Shown here: one piece after another, positions 9,611 to 20,708 of the stretch
Numbering within the stretch: the stretch's first letter is position 1
How the letters are laid out: each line of letters starts with the position of its first letter
NCBI GenBank assembly: GCA_019188255.1
Contig: JAETXT010000009.1
Coordinates: 1,612,001-1,676,000 of the forward strand
Origin: Verticillium longisporum
Taxonomy: Eukaryota; Ascomycota; Sordariomycetes; Glomerellales; Plectosphaerellaceae
Direction: 5' to 3'
Length of the DNA stretch: 64,000 nt
Made by a program: the position numbers and the translations under genes
Notes under the pieces: generated by a model
What the model saw: the letters and a program-made list of their open reading frames with translations, nothing else
Told to the model about the DNA's origin: nothing
Databases searched by the model: none

Positions 9611-12137
9611 TCAAATGTCGCCCCTGGACCGCTGGTTTCTGGTCGTTGCACTCCTCACAGCAATATTCACAGCTTCTGCCAAACCCACATGGAAGAACGG
9701 CCTATTGACACCAACGACAGGCTGAAACCCTGTAACACTCGCGTCGTCTTCGTCAGCACTGCTTTCGACAAGCGTCCCGTCGCTCTTCTCTTCGTCCCCA
9801 GACTGTACGCCTTGGTCCCCGCCAATGTCCACCGGCAACCCAGCGACAGCATAGCACGGCGTCCACTGCGCCGACGAGACTGGCCCGTCGGTGTTCGAAG
9901 GGTGGCCAAAGCCCGCGACGGCCAGAGCGCGCCTCGCCCAGCGATTGCGCACCCCGGCGAAATGCCACTCGACGACGCCTGGCGCCGCGTGGCGGGCGAG
10001 CGTCGTCCGGAGATCGACGAGGCCCTGGACGCTCGTGATGTCGATGCTATCGACGGCTGAGCAGTCGAAGATGATGGTGCGGAGACGTGGGAGGTGGTCG
10101 TTGTGTGTGGTGCCGAGACTGGACGAAGCGTCATCAAACAACATGGATGCAGAACCCGAGTCTTTGTTTGGACGGGGCTCCTGGACGTTCCACAGACGGT
10201 CCGATGGCTTGATGGAAGGATCTTCTGGGGTCGTGCGGCGAGTGTGGGACGTGATGTAACTGGAAATCAAGTCCACATGCTGCCCCTCATTGGTGTAGTT
10301 GAGTGTCTGCGGGAAGCGGTAGATGAACATGCCCGGGTAGGGGGTTTCCAAGGGTACCCGGGGGTTGAAGCCTTCGTCCCGCTGCGTGGAAAAGTACGTG
10401 TCAAAGGATTTGATGGCTGCCTCTCCCGGTATGTTTGCTGCTGTCTTCGCTTTCGGCGCGTCCCCTTCGGGCGGATGAGACGCTGACACTACTTGATCAT
10501 CTGCAGGCACAAGGTGAATCCTAACGCGACCGAGAAACGATCCAGGCGTTCGCGCCATCCTCACAAGCAGCAGGCCTAGCGACAGACCTGTGGTGACGTA
10601 GATGGACATGTCTAGAGACACAAACAGCGCTACCACGAGCCCGACAATCCATATGAGCAGCTCAAACGGCGAGAGCTGCCAGTACCTTTTCAGCGCTTTC
10701 GGCGTTGTCAACAGGTTGCTGGTCGCATGCATGATGAGGCCCGCAAGTACAGCCTTTGGAATGAAGGCGAAGACTGCTGTGACGACGTACAAGGCCAGAA
10801 CAAGAACAAGCGCGCTCACAACGCCCGCGAGTGGCGTTCGCACACCAGATTTAGACAGCACGGCCGAGGCACTGAATGACCCGGTACAAACATAGCCACC
10901 GATGAAAGGGCTAAAGAGGTTGGCGATGCCCTGTGCCATGATTTCCTGCGAAGGTGTGACGGTGTACCCAAACATGCGGCCGAACGACTTGGCTATGGCA
11001 ATGTGCTCAATGACTAGAACGATGAGGACGGCTGGGAGCTTGGGCAAAATGAGGATGGTGAGTTCGCTGTCGAAGCGGGGAATGCCAGCATGACGGAAAC
11101 CTAGGGGTCACTGGATTAGCCTTTATCTTGATGTTTGATCATGGAATCTCTCGTTTTCACACCTGCTTCAATATTGCCTACTAAGCGGAACTTGGCTTCA
11201 TCCCGAGGCAGCTTATAGTTGACAAGATAGCTGATGATAGTGAACATAACGATAACGAAGGTGAAACGTAGAGACGATATAATGCTCCAAAGGCGCCTCC
11301 TCTTCGGTTTCCGGACCTCAAGCTGGGAGCACGCAGTCTTGATGACGTAGAGGAGGAGAATAGATGTCAGTCCGATGGCTGCATCGAGTTCGGTATGTCC
11401 CAAGCTCTTCAGGGTGTTGATGATGACCTTGTACGGCGCCTCCCTCGTATTGATGCCTCGAATGCCGAGTGCTACTGGAAACTGTGTTGACAGAATGGTG
11501 ATAGCCGCTGCTGTGACGAATGCAGAGATGGACGTGTACGGAATGAAATCAACAACCCAGCCCAAGCGGAGTAGGCCGATCGCCAGCAGGATTATGCCGG
11601 ATATGAGTGACAAAGAGGCTGCAACTTCCGCTGCTGTGTATACCCCAGGTTGCTTTTCTTCCACGGCCGTGACCGTGGAGCCCACGAGAAGAGACCCGAT
11701 TGCCGTGGTCTTGTTGCTCACGTCAGCCTCGGTGTACCTCTTCTAGAAACCTTTGGGTATAACACATTCAAAGGACAGGATATGCTACTCACCCCTATGA
11801 CTATATCTCTTGACGTCCCAAACACCCAGTACGTCATGGCGCCGATGAAAGAAGTATACAAGCCATACTCTGGAGTCAGCTTTGCAAGAAGAGCATACGC
11901 TAGGGCCTGCGGAACGACCACAAGACCGACAGTCATGCCTGCCACGACGTCGCCCATGAACCAGCGCAGGTTGTAGCGCGGCACCCACCCCACGCAGGGG
12001 AACAGTGCGAGAGCGTATCCAATCGCACCTTGCTGGGTCGGTACCAAGGTGGCGAGCCATTGCTGAATCGTCGGATCCTCTTCAAGGTAGATGCGGCCCA
12101 TGGCCCTTTGGGTTATCTCGAGGTCGTCGGGCTGCAT
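9611..12137 (-). CDS. SulP-family sulfate permease (SLC26/SulP with STAS domain)
   Basis: A 793-aa plasma-membrane anion transporter assembled from three exons: 12137-11793, 11709-11163 and 11100-9611. The introns are 83 and 62 nt. The first acceptor was chosen because it restores the conserved SulP run VIGTTAIGS; an upstream TAG acceptor in the same frame would add residues not expected in the family. The N-terminal half has the SulP signature (ALLAKLTPEYGLYTSFIG) and many hydrophobic segments, about 10-12 in all. The C-terminal part is a STAS domain (IIFDCSAVDSIDIT region) followed by an acidic loop and a short tail. The family imports sulfate, in fungi usually by proton symport. The neighbour upstream on the same strand, 593 bp away, is an ETHE1-type persulfide dioxygenase, which supports a role in sulfur balance. 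The substrate is inferred from the family. Confidence 0.93.
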
Positions 12138-12730
12138 GCGGGACTTTTCGAGGGATCATTTGGCAAAGATGAGTTGGACAACTGGGTGCAAGTGCCATTG
12201 ATATGATCACGTACAGCCATCGCGGCGGTATACCATGTCTTACACGGCCTTGATGACGATTCTTCTGAGACATCCCCCATGTATGAAAAGCAGATATAAT
12301 TCTTCAACATGAAGATGATCTGGAACCATTTTCCAGATAGGGCAGCGCCGTCGCCCTTCATACCAACGAAAAACCTTGCGCCATCGGGGTTTGAGACCAT
12401 GCATACCTTCGCTACTGCAGTTTGTTGGCATCGACACATACGTAAGCCGTGCTTCTGATGGATGTGAAGATCCTGACTCATGTAATTAAGAATTCCCGAC
12501 GCGGGCTTTTCGGTGTGTGCATTGTGCATCTGGTCGCCGAAGCGCCAGGTCTCCGCCCCACTTAACCCCGGAGGTCCACGCCGGCGTTCTCGGGTACCAA
12601 TTGCTGGTTGATACCTTGACTACCTTATTTAATGTACGCAGCGACAATTGGTCACTATTTCTGGAATCATGAGAACTTAGAGGGCTACGTCAAGTGTAAT
12701 GAGCTAGAGCTTGCCCCATGTCTTTGAACG
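12138..12730. other. Intergenic region upstream of the sulfate permease
   Basis: This region is the promoter and 5' leader of the permease and the 3' flank of the ETHE1-like gene. Short minus-strand frames here show no recognisable protein. I could not identify a regulator site with confidence. Confidence 0.45.
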
Positions 12731-13633
12731 TCACCAGCCCTCGCCCACGACCCTCACCGGTATATGCAGCGCTCCCACTTGAGACCCGTTCGCGCGGGGC
12801 AATCGCCCGCCACGCGCATTCACTTGCAGCGCCTGGTGCATAAGCCGCGGAACCGCAAGACCGCTGTCCCGCTCCGCTCTCCAGTTGACAAACTCGTCCT
12901 CTACGACGCCGTGCTTGAGGTGCTTGTTGTCCTTCTTCTGCTCGGCGACCGTCTGGTGCGGCACGGGGTCGTGCCGCCCCTCGGCCTTCGGTGGGTAGTC
13001 GTGGCCCGTCCAGATTCTGCACTCGTCGGGGAGCGCCAGGAGCTTCCTCGCTGAGGCGTACAGATCAGTGGCGCTACCCCCCGGGAAGTCGCATCGTGCG
13101 GACCCGACGTCGGCGTTGAAGAGCGAGTCTCCGCAGAACACATCATTAGGCCCGATACGGTACCCGATGTGGTCCGGCGTGTGGCCCGGCAGATGCAAGA
13201 TAGAGGCGCTCAGGGTGCCGACAGAGAAGACCTCGTCATCTTCAAAGGCGTGGTCGAACGCGTGCGTGAGCTCCTCTTCCGGCACGCCGTAGGTCGCGAC
13301 AACGTGCTGCTGGACCTGCCGGATTCGCTTGCCGATACATACGGCGGGCGGGGCTTGCTGAGTCGAGCCGAGCCTGGCCTGCAGGTAGTTTGCCGCGCTG
13401 AGGTGATCGGCGTGGATGTGAGTCTCGAGTATCTTCTCAATGGTGTATCCCTTGTCGGCAACCAAGGCGAGGATGCCGTCGGCGGTGCCGGTTGTGACTG
13501 TGGAGCTGGCTGGATCAAAGTCGAGAACTGTGTCTATGAGGACAGCCGCAAGGGTCTGGCGGTCTGCGACAACATATTGCCAGGTGCCTGTAACAGCTTC
13601 ATAGATATCATGAACGATTGGTTCGGCAGTCAT
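12731..13633 (-). CDS. ETHE1-like persulfide dioxygenase (metallo-beta-lactamase fold)
   Basis: A 300-aa single-exon protein. It carries the full metallo-beta-lactamase metal set: THIHADH with His72, His74, Asp76 and His77, then LPGHTPDH with His151, GDSLF with Asp169 and TGHDYPP with His211. The layout and the C-terminal ALQVNARGGRLP segment are those of the ETHE1/persulfide-dioxygenase branch rather than a glyoxalase II. This branch oxidises glutathione persulfide to sulfite with a mononuclear iron, usually in mitochondria. No rhodanese domain is fused. The chosen ATG gives no strong mitochondrial presequence, so location is uncertain; an unrecognised upstream exon is possible. It lies directly upstream of the sulfate permease on the same strand. 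Confidence 0.92.
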   Translation of the reverse strand: MTAEPIVHDIYEAVTGTWQYVVADRQTLAAVLIDTVLDFDPASSTVTTGTADGILALVADKGYTIEKILETHIHADHLSAANYLQARLGSTQQAPPAVCIGKRIRQVQQHVVATYGVPEEELTHAFDHAFEDDEVFSVGTLSASILHLPGHTPDHIGYRIGPNDVFCGDSLFNADVGSARCDFPGGSATDLYASARKLLALPDECRIWTGHDYPPKAEGRHDPVPHQTVAEQKKDNKHLKHGVVEDEFVNWRAERDSGLAVPRLMHQALQVNARGGRLPRANGSQVGALHIPVRVVGEGW

Positions 13634-14055
13634 GATGATAGTACCCTGAACGTGATGGCGATGTTGAAGGTCGATGTTCCCGTCTGTGGAAGACTTGCGT
13701 ACATATAATGAGATAACTGCCTGATCGATCGATTAAATTCGAAAGGACGAAACGCAGGCATTTGGCGTGTTGAAATAGTGGTTTGGGATGGCTTGGTCGC
13801 CGACACATTTGTCATAACCTCGGAAAGTCTGAATCAGTCGCCGAACCCAAAGCTCTCGGCGACCTAAATGATGGCAAGCTGATGCAAAGTCCAAACCACT
13901 CCCCAAGAACCCAGGCTAACTAATTTAAGCAACATTTTTGTATCTGTAAAGTTGCTGAATGCATCGCGTCAACCAAGGTAGAATATGAAATAAGAAGAAT
14001 TAATCACGGCACTTCAAATCTTGCATGCCTCGGTCGTTTCTCCTTCACCTGGATG
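13634..14055. other. Promoter side of the ETHE1-like gene, up to the transposon
   Basis: This is non-coding flank between the ETHE1-like start codon and the target duplication of the LTR element. It shows no RIP-like depletion of CpA/TpG, so the mutation front stops at the element boundary. Short frames here are not convincing genes. Confidence 0.5.
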
Positions 14056-14060
14056 ATTTC
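14056..14060. repeat. Left target-site duplication (ATTTC) of the outer LTR element
   Basis: The five bases ATTTC directly precede the left 288-bp terminal repeat and recur directly after the right one at 35,901-35,905. This is the length expected for many LTR retrotransposon integrases. Confidence 0.75.
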
Positions 14061-14348
14061 TATTAAGAGGGCTTCACTGCTTATGTGAACCCCAATCCAG
14101 TACTTCCGCTATACTTACGAGCTCTGAATAGGTAGGGTATCTGATAAGTCTTATAATAGTTAATTCTTATATAATTCTTATCTACTTCTCTAAGTTACTA
14201 TTACCTACCTAAGTTAGATATACCTATTTACTCTCAGCGATCACGTAAGCCGTAGTTCACGTGCTCCTGAGAGCAGTAGATCCTAGATATCCTAGATACC
14301 TTAGATATCGCTATCCTAACTATAGAGTTCCCTAATATTAGTTTAATA
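14061..14348. repeat. Left long terminal repeat (288 bp) of the outer element
   Basis: It aligns end to end with 35,613-35,900 without gaps. I count about 25 differences by eye, all but one of them C/T or G/A transitions. The outermost roughly 90 bp of this copy keep the C/G state while the inner part is mutated. Confidence 0.85.
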
Positions 14349-16329
14349 TTAGCTCTTCTTTTCTTTATAAGTAGAATAGCCGTAAGGACTAATATTAAGA
14401 GCTATTACTAAGGTTAATAGCTACTCTATCGCGCCTATAATTCTCTAGTCTTTAGCGTATTAGATCTATTCTTCTAATCTTAAAGTAAATAACCTAATAA
14501 TAGGAAATAATAGGAAATAATAATTAGAAATAAGGAAAATATAGCTTAAGCTTATTATTCCTATAAGCGTTAAGCCTCTAATTCTTAGCGCTTTAGAGTA
14601 ATAATATTATCTATAAATAGCTCTTTAAGGAAATAAACTAAATTATAATTTAAATAATAGCAATAGGCCTCTAAATCCTAGAAATAAAGGAAATAAATTA
14701 GAATCTAATAATAAATAGCGCTCTTATAATTACTATATACGTACTCTTAAGGCCTCTAAATCCCTAATATATTAATAAAATATAATAGAATAATTATTAA
14801 TTTTTCGTAGAATCTATTAGAATAATTCTTAGTAAATTAAATTACCCTTTAATAAGAATAATAGGATTAAACCGCTTTAATTAAATAAATTCTATAAAAG
14901 ATCTATATATCTTATTAATAAATTTCGGTAATTCTATTCTATTAACTTTTCTCTCTCCTTATATCGATTTCTTTAACTTTCGTAAGAGAGCTTAATATAT
15001 ATAAATAACGCTTATACGATTAATAAATACTTATTTTTACTATTCTCGCTTATTCGTTTTCTTCTTATTCTAGCTACGATAATACCTCCTAAGCGTAAGA
15101 CCCCTACGCTTAAGCCCCTTAAAGCTAAGAGAGTAGTTAAGCGTAAGAATATAATCGGTATTAATTATAGGAGCTATTAATCTAGTAAATAGCGTATATA
15201 CGTAGTAATATTCGTAAGGTTCCATATCTAGGTTACTTTAAGTCTTATCTTATAAATAAATAAATTAAAATCGATACTTTAAGTATATATTACGATCTCG
15301 ATCTTAAAGGATCCTATTATTATAAATATACTTCTAAGCATTCTTATAAGCTAATATAAGCTCTTATAATCTATATTTCCTATATCTATAGCTTTAATAA
15401 GTATTATCTATAATCCTATTAATATAGTTAAGCCCGCTATAAAGTTTTTAGCTATTTATAATAAAAAGAATTAAGCTATAAATTCCTATTCCTTTTTATT
15501 CCTTTAATTATCTAATTATACGATTAGCTAACAATATAATTATAGGATCTAGAGAAATAGTACGCTATCGTTAAAGGTATATTATAAATTACTAAGGAAG
15601 AGGACGCTAAAAGGGGTAACGATTTTAATAAAGACTTTAATAATCTTAGTAATATTAATTATAAAGTAGCTAAATAGGCCGTAGCTCTATAGCTCTTTAA
15701 CTACCTCTAATAGGACTCCTTAGAGCGGTTAGACTCGGATTCCGAGATATTAAAATCTAAGGCCTAATCGCTATATAGCGGATTATTTACTTTATTAGTT
15801 TAGTAATCGGGGGGTAGCTATTTTTACTATTTTAATAATTAAGCCGTTTTTAAGGAGTTATTAATTTTAATTATATTTATACCTTAATTATTCTTTTCTT
15901 AATATTTAATTTAACCTTTAATCCTAATTATAATTTCGTTAAAGCTTACGAGAGCTTCTAGTACTTAGTTTAGAGCTCCTTTAATTATTATATCTATAGG
16001 ATTATCCCTTTCTACGATCTAATAAATTTCGTTAACTTCGTATTCTTCGTAGCTTTATTATAATATTATAAGATCTATTATTAAACGTTTTTTTATAATT
16101 ACGCTTAATTAAATAAAGTATTAATAGAGCGAGAAGCTATTAATATAGATAATTATTTATAAGAGTAATAAATCTAAGTATTTATAGATCTTCTAGAGCG
16201 TTTATTTAAAGATATATATTACGTTAAAACTATTAATTATATTATAGATTTCGCTAACTAGAATTAAATATATAACCCGTTTATATTTAATAGATTATTA
16301 ATAAAGAATATTATTATATATTATAAATA
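14349..16329. other. RIPped interior of the outer element, left part
   Basis: Very AT-rich sequence in which CpA and TpG are almost absent. There is no open frame of useful length and no recognisable domain. A Lys/Arg/Pro-like stretch near 15,080-15,140 could be a relic of coding sequence, but I cannot name it. Confidence 0.6.
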
Positions 16330-16379
16330 ACGTAATCCACAAGCGAGTGGTTCACCCATGCGAGTGGTTCACTTCACCC
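16330..16379 (+). repeat. Left terminal inverted repeat of the pogo element
   Basis: It matches the reverse complement of 18,140-18,189 over 50 bp with two mismatches. It contains two copies of gcgagtggttcac, at about 16,343 and 16,360, which are candidate transposase-binding sites. Confidence 0.9.
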
Positions 16380-16436
16380 CGACCCGACAAACATTCCGAG
16401 GAAAACCTCAACCCAAACGCCGTAAATCAATTAAAA

Positions 16437-16637
16437 TCACTCCTCCTCGTCTTTTGCAGACGATGAGATAGCTACCTGACAAGTTCTCGCGTTGTGGCCG
16501 GTCTTCCCGCATACGCTACAGCATCGTTTCTTCGGCTGGGACCACGACGCGGGACCCGGGTTCTGCAGCGTTTCCTCTTTTATCTGGATATCTACTTCCT
16601 TCTGAGCAATCTTGTCCTGTCCCTCGCCTACAGCCAT
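16437..16637 (-). pseudogene. C-terminal zinc-knuckle tail of the pogo transposase in a shifted frame
   Basis: A 66-codon frame that overlaps the end of the transposase frame by 10 bases. It encodes a CCHC-like knuckle (CSVCGKTGHNARTC) and an acidic end. In related fungal pogo transposases a Gly/Ser-rich linker followed by such a knuckle ends the protein. Reading back from this ATG, the same frame continues upstream as LREGGS, the expected linker. The tail was therefore probably once fused to the transposase and split by a single-base indel near 16,640-16,670. Alternatives are ribosomal frameshifting or reinitiation at the overlapping ATG. Confidence 0.65.
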
Positions 16638-18091
16638 GCTTCCTCCTTCCCGGAGACGTAGCTTTTGGCCCTCCGGCGTCGGCTTAGTGTAGCATTTTCC
16701 TCTCGAAGGATCATAACCTCTGACTTCAAAAGAGCGATCTGGTGCATAACACCCCGCGTCCCCTTCGCAAGATAGTCAACAGCATCTAAAATTGACGTTG
16801 GGGAGCTTCCCTGGTGGCGTGAGATTCGCCCTTTGATGAAGTCAGTCTGGGAACCTGCCTCGAGCAGGTTAGTGGGCGTCTTAGAGACCCAAGAATCACG
16901 CTCCCCGTGGGACGTCCCCGGAGGCGTCGTCGTCCTCAACCTCACATCCAGCTTTGACAGGACTGTTTCCGGGTTATGGGGGACAAGCCCCGCTCCTCGA
17001 AAGCCTCCCTGGATGTTTTTTTCTGTCATTGCTTGCTGAAATGCAGCCGAAAACGCCGGGAAGAAGTCCTCTTTGCTGATGTGCGTTGTACCCGCCCTCA
17101 TCCTATCCTCGATTTGCCGACCGTATGCTTTCTTTAGTGGGCCAAAACACCCAACATCGAGAGGCTGGAGTAGATGTGACGAATGAGGAGGCATACAGAG
17201 TGTGATGATGTTGTTCTCCTTGCAGTAGAGTTCGAAGTCGACCGAGTGGTGACTTTCGTGGCCATCCAGGATCAGTAGGCGATAACCGCCCGAAGTACGG
17301 GACTTTGTATGCCTGTCAAAATGCCGAATCCATTCCAGACCAATATCATTCGTCGTCCAGCCGTTTGGAGATGTTGCGATTCTCCAGTCGCGAGAAATCG
17401 CGTCGTCCTGGTACCAGCTCGAGAGGTGGTACTTGCCCGAAACCACGATGAACGGCGGGACGGAGAAACCCAACGCGCCAACGCCCTGGATCACCGTAAC
17501 CCATTCCCGGTTGCCTGGCTGCCTCATCTTCACATTGGACCGTCTTTCCGAACTGGTCACGACCATTCCGTTGGCGATAACGCCCATCTGGAAGCCGGTC
17601 TCGTCAAAGTTGTACATGTCAGCCTCTTGGATGCCGTACTTGGCGATCATGTTATGCACGAGGCGGAACCACGCGTTTATCGCGTCCGGATCTTCGCATT
17701 GGGCCCTCTTGTAGTCGTACTTGCGAAAGAAACGCGTCCGGAGCTCTGGTTGCCGTTTGACGAAGTTTGCGGCCCAGTTCTTCCCGACGCGTGGCGCGTC
17801 ACGGTCGGCAAGCAGGCGATTCGCCATATCTCCGACCTCACCCAACCGGGGAGGGTAAGATCGCGCATCTAGGTCAAGGATATATTCGACAATAGTTTTC
17901 TCTTCTAGTACTGTTAATTTGGCAGAATTGGGCGGGCTTTCGCGTCGGGAGGGTTTGCCCTTCTGGCGTCGGAGGAGCGTCGTTAAGGGGACGGTGTAGA
18001 TCCTCGCAGCACTCCGGGCGCTTAGGTTCGGGTCATTGTCCATAGCTTGGATAGCAAGGAATAATTGACCTTCTTTTGAAAGAGTCTCCAT
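16628..18091 (-). CDS. Pogo/Fot-family DDE transposase
   Basis: A 487-aa protein that cuts and pastes its element. The N-terminus (about 1-60) resembles a psq-type helix-turn-helix, followed by a CENP-B/Tc5-type DNA-binding region to about residue 125. The DDE_1 catalytic core follows: Asp163 in NFDETGF, Asp276 in LILDGHESH and Asp312 in LQPLDVG. That is a D-D-D triad with 35 residues between the last two. All three acids are present and the core has no stop. The C-terminal end at EEAWL looks premature, because the expected zinc-knuckle tail lies in another frame (16,437-16,637). The copy may be active for catalysis but lacks its normal tail unless the shift is bypassed. The start was chosen as the first ATG of the frame, just inside the right inverted repeat. 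Confidence 0.93.
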   Translation of the reverse strand: METLSKEGQLFLAIQAMDNDPNLSARSAARIYTVPLTTLLRRQKGKPSRRESPPNSAKLTVLEEKTIVEYILDLDARSYPPRLGEVGDMANRLLADRDAPRVGKNWAANFVKRQPELRTRFFRKYDYKRAQCEDPDAINAWFRLVHNMIAKYGIQEADMYNFDETGFQMGVIANGMVVTSSERRSNVKMRQPGNREWVTVIQGVGALGFSVPPFIVVSGKYHLSSWYQDDAISRDWRIATSPNGWTTNDIGLEWIRHFDRHTKSRTSGGYRLLILDGHESHHSVDFELYCKENNIITLCMPPHSSHLLQPLDVGCFGPLKKAYGRQIEDRMRAGTTHISKEDFFPAFSAAFQQAMTEKNIQGGFRGAGLVPHNPETVLSKLDVRLRTTTPPGTSHGERDSWVSKTPTNLLEAGSQTDFIKGRISRHQGSSPTSILDAVDYLAKGTRGVMHQIALLKSEVMILREENATLSRRRRAKSYVSGKEEAWL

Positions 18092-18139
18092 CGCGGGCGG
18101 AGGTGGAATCTGTAGAATTCAGGTGTAGGTCGTGGGCCC

Positions 18140-18189
18140 GGGCGAAGTGAACCACTCGCTTGGGTGAACCACTCGCTTGTGGATTACGT
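18140..18189 (-). repeat. Right terminal inverted repeat of the pogo element
   Basis: Reverse complement of 16,330-16,379 with two mismatches. It also carries the doubled gcgagtggttcac motif. The TA duplication follows at 18,190-18,191. Confidence 0.9.
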
Positions 18190-20232
18190 TATATTCTTTT
18201 AATTATAAGAACGTTTATTATTAAGGAGGATAACGAATCCGATCTAAGAATTAAAGTCTTTATTATTAACGAAGGAACTATTAACGAATATATATAGCTA
18301 AGTAATCGATAAATCGAGGTATATATAATTTAGGCTATAGTCTACGTTATCGATCTATTATTATATATATTTATTAAACTATTTAAAATCGTCTTTCTTT
18401 AAATTCCTAGCCTAGGAAGTTATAGCGAAATCGAAAGCTATTTCGGATTAATAGGTAGAAGCTATATATATATTATAAGCTCTCTAAGCGATAAATTATT
18501 ACTCTAAATCTAGTATCCTTAAGGTTATTTACTTTAATCGATTATTTTAACCTTTCTATAGAATCTTAAGATTATTAATTCCGATTTTAATAATATAATT
18601 ATTAAAGATACCCTCTAAATTAGTATTTAGGATAAAAGTAGGCTTCGCTTAGAAGTTAGCTTTTAAGAGCTCTATTTACTCCTTTTCTATAAATATAAGC
18701 TCTCTAAGGTTTAGGGTATCGTTAATCTATATTCCGATTAATCTAAAGCTCTCTCTAGCTCTAGTTAATAAGAGATATAGATCGTAGCCTATTAGAACTA
18801 TTATTAAGCGCTCTCTATAATATCGCTAATAGGTTATAAACTAATAGAGGCCTAACTCTATAATTCTATAGAATAGCTTAATAATATAGAAAACGGTATT
18901 ATTAAGGTATCTATATTATAGCTCCTTAAGGATATATAATAGAACGTTATATAGTAGATCTATAGTACTCTAAATATAAGCTTAATTAATATCCTAGAGT
19001 ATTAGCTATTAACTACGTTCCTATAACGTTAATATAATCGCTAGGATTAATCGTTAGCTATATCGTATAATCGTAAGCGATTATATTAATAAGGTCGTCT
19101 TCTCCTAATCGCTATACCCCTAAACTATTAATCTTAACTTCTTATATAGGGCTTAAGGGAGTCCTTTTACTTCTTTTATAAGCTAGTATCTAAAGATCCT
19201 AATATTAAAGACTATTAATTTACTAATTAATATAATTATTCCTATTATTAAAAGCGAGTCGATCTCCTCTTAATCGGATTACTTAAATAGCTTCCTAAGG
19301 GTCGTTATTCTACTTTTATTATATAGTTTAATAGCTAGGTTATAACCTTATTATTCCCTCTTTATAATAAATTAACGTCCAATCTATAAACCCTTAATTA
19401 TATTATTCTTACGATCTATAGAAATTATTTATAATAGATTCTAAGTATATATTATTATTAACCTTTTAAGTCTTCCGCATTAATATAGCTAAGTTAGCTC
19501 TAGATACTTAAATAGTTCTAGGGTCTTTAATATAAATACTTCTAGAGTTCAGATTATAATTATTTCCCTAGTTTCCTAATCTAGCGATTTATTATATAGC
19601 TTAACGTATATTCCTCTAAACTCTATTAAACTATTAATTATATTAACTATAATCGTTATATTAATAATTAATATAACTTTATAAAGTCTAGTCTATTTCT
19701 CCTATTCTCGGAATATAAGAATACTACTTCTTAGCTCTAGCGATCTTAGTAATAATTATTTTATATCTAGTCTATTATACGTATTTAGTATATTATTAAC
19801 CTTCTATTTAGCGATTATTCGCTATAATTCTACTATTACTTTATTAACGGCTTTAGCGTATTACGCTTAAGTTATTATTAATACTAAATTAATAGTTATC
19901 CTAGGTATAGCCTTAAATACGAGTAGCGTTAGTATTAGATTATTAGGCTTAGCGGTATCGTTTATTACTTTAATTACTCCTTAGAGTAGTAATTCTAGGC
20001 TTATATTATAAGATTTAGCTTTTAAGATCTTATATGCTCTATATATTAGTTTATAATAGCTCTTAACTTTATTTATTAATTAATAGGCCTTTATAGGGAT
20101 CTAATAGTAGGTTATACCTAGGAGGCGTACCTCTACCCTAAATTCTATAGAGGCGAAGTTAGTTCTAGCGTTAATAGTTATAACGTCTAGAGGGCCTAGG
20201 TATATATCTAATTAGTACTTCTTAAATACCTC
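18190..20232. other. RIPped interior of the outer element, middle part
   Basis: AT-rich, CpA/TpG-depleted DNA between the pogo element and Gypsy copy B. Conceptual translations on both strands are broken by many TAA/TAG codons. I could not match them to reverse transcriptase, integrase or a transposase. The 5 bases ACCTC at 20,228-20,232 are the left target duplication of copy B. Confidence 0.6.
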
Positions 20233-20708
20233 TATTATAACCTAGTAGCTTCCGAAGGGGGAACACTATTAGAGGGTTAGGGTTACTATTTATAGAAGCT
20301 TAGGTTATAACTCTAAGACGATATAGTATCGTAAAGCGTTACGTACTTATTATAATAAATATAAAATAAGACTTAGATTAATTACTATTATAAGAAAGAA
20401 TATATCTATAAGTCTAGAATATCTATCCTTATATACCTATTATCCTATCCTTATTATATTAAATAGTAAGCTTATATTAGATAGCTTACTAATTAATTAT
20501 TAATAATCTATAATCTTAGGATTATAGTATATTATCCTATAAACTATTCCCTAGCTTATTATAGCGTCCTTAATTAGCCCGACGACTTACCCTTTATATC
20601 TAAGTAAGCTATTATATAATTTACTAAATAAGCCTAATTCTTATTTTATTACGTTCCTTAATCGTAGGGTCGTCGATTTATAGTTACCCTATTTCCTTAA
20701 TTATTATA
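20233..20708 (-). repeat. LTR of Gypsy copy B (its 3' LTR)
   Basis: 476 bp, matching 26,690-27,165 over its whole length. The first roughly 290 bp are also shared with the LTRs of copy C (inverted), while the rest differs. The two copies therefore carry LTR subtypes of one family. Confidence 0.85.

Larger units (their letters stand above)
16330..18189 (-). mobile_element. Pogo/Fot-type Tc1-mariner DNA transposon, not RIPped
   Basis: A 1,860-bp element with 50-bp terminal inverted repeats and a TA duplication (16,328-16,329 and 18,190-18,191). Each inverted repeat contains the 13-mer gcgagtggttcac twice. The interior has balanced base composition and an open transposase, in sharp contrast to the AT-rich RIPped DNA on both sides. 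It therefore inserted after that DNA was mutated. Size, TA target and repeat length resemble Fot1-like elements. Confidence 0.93.
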
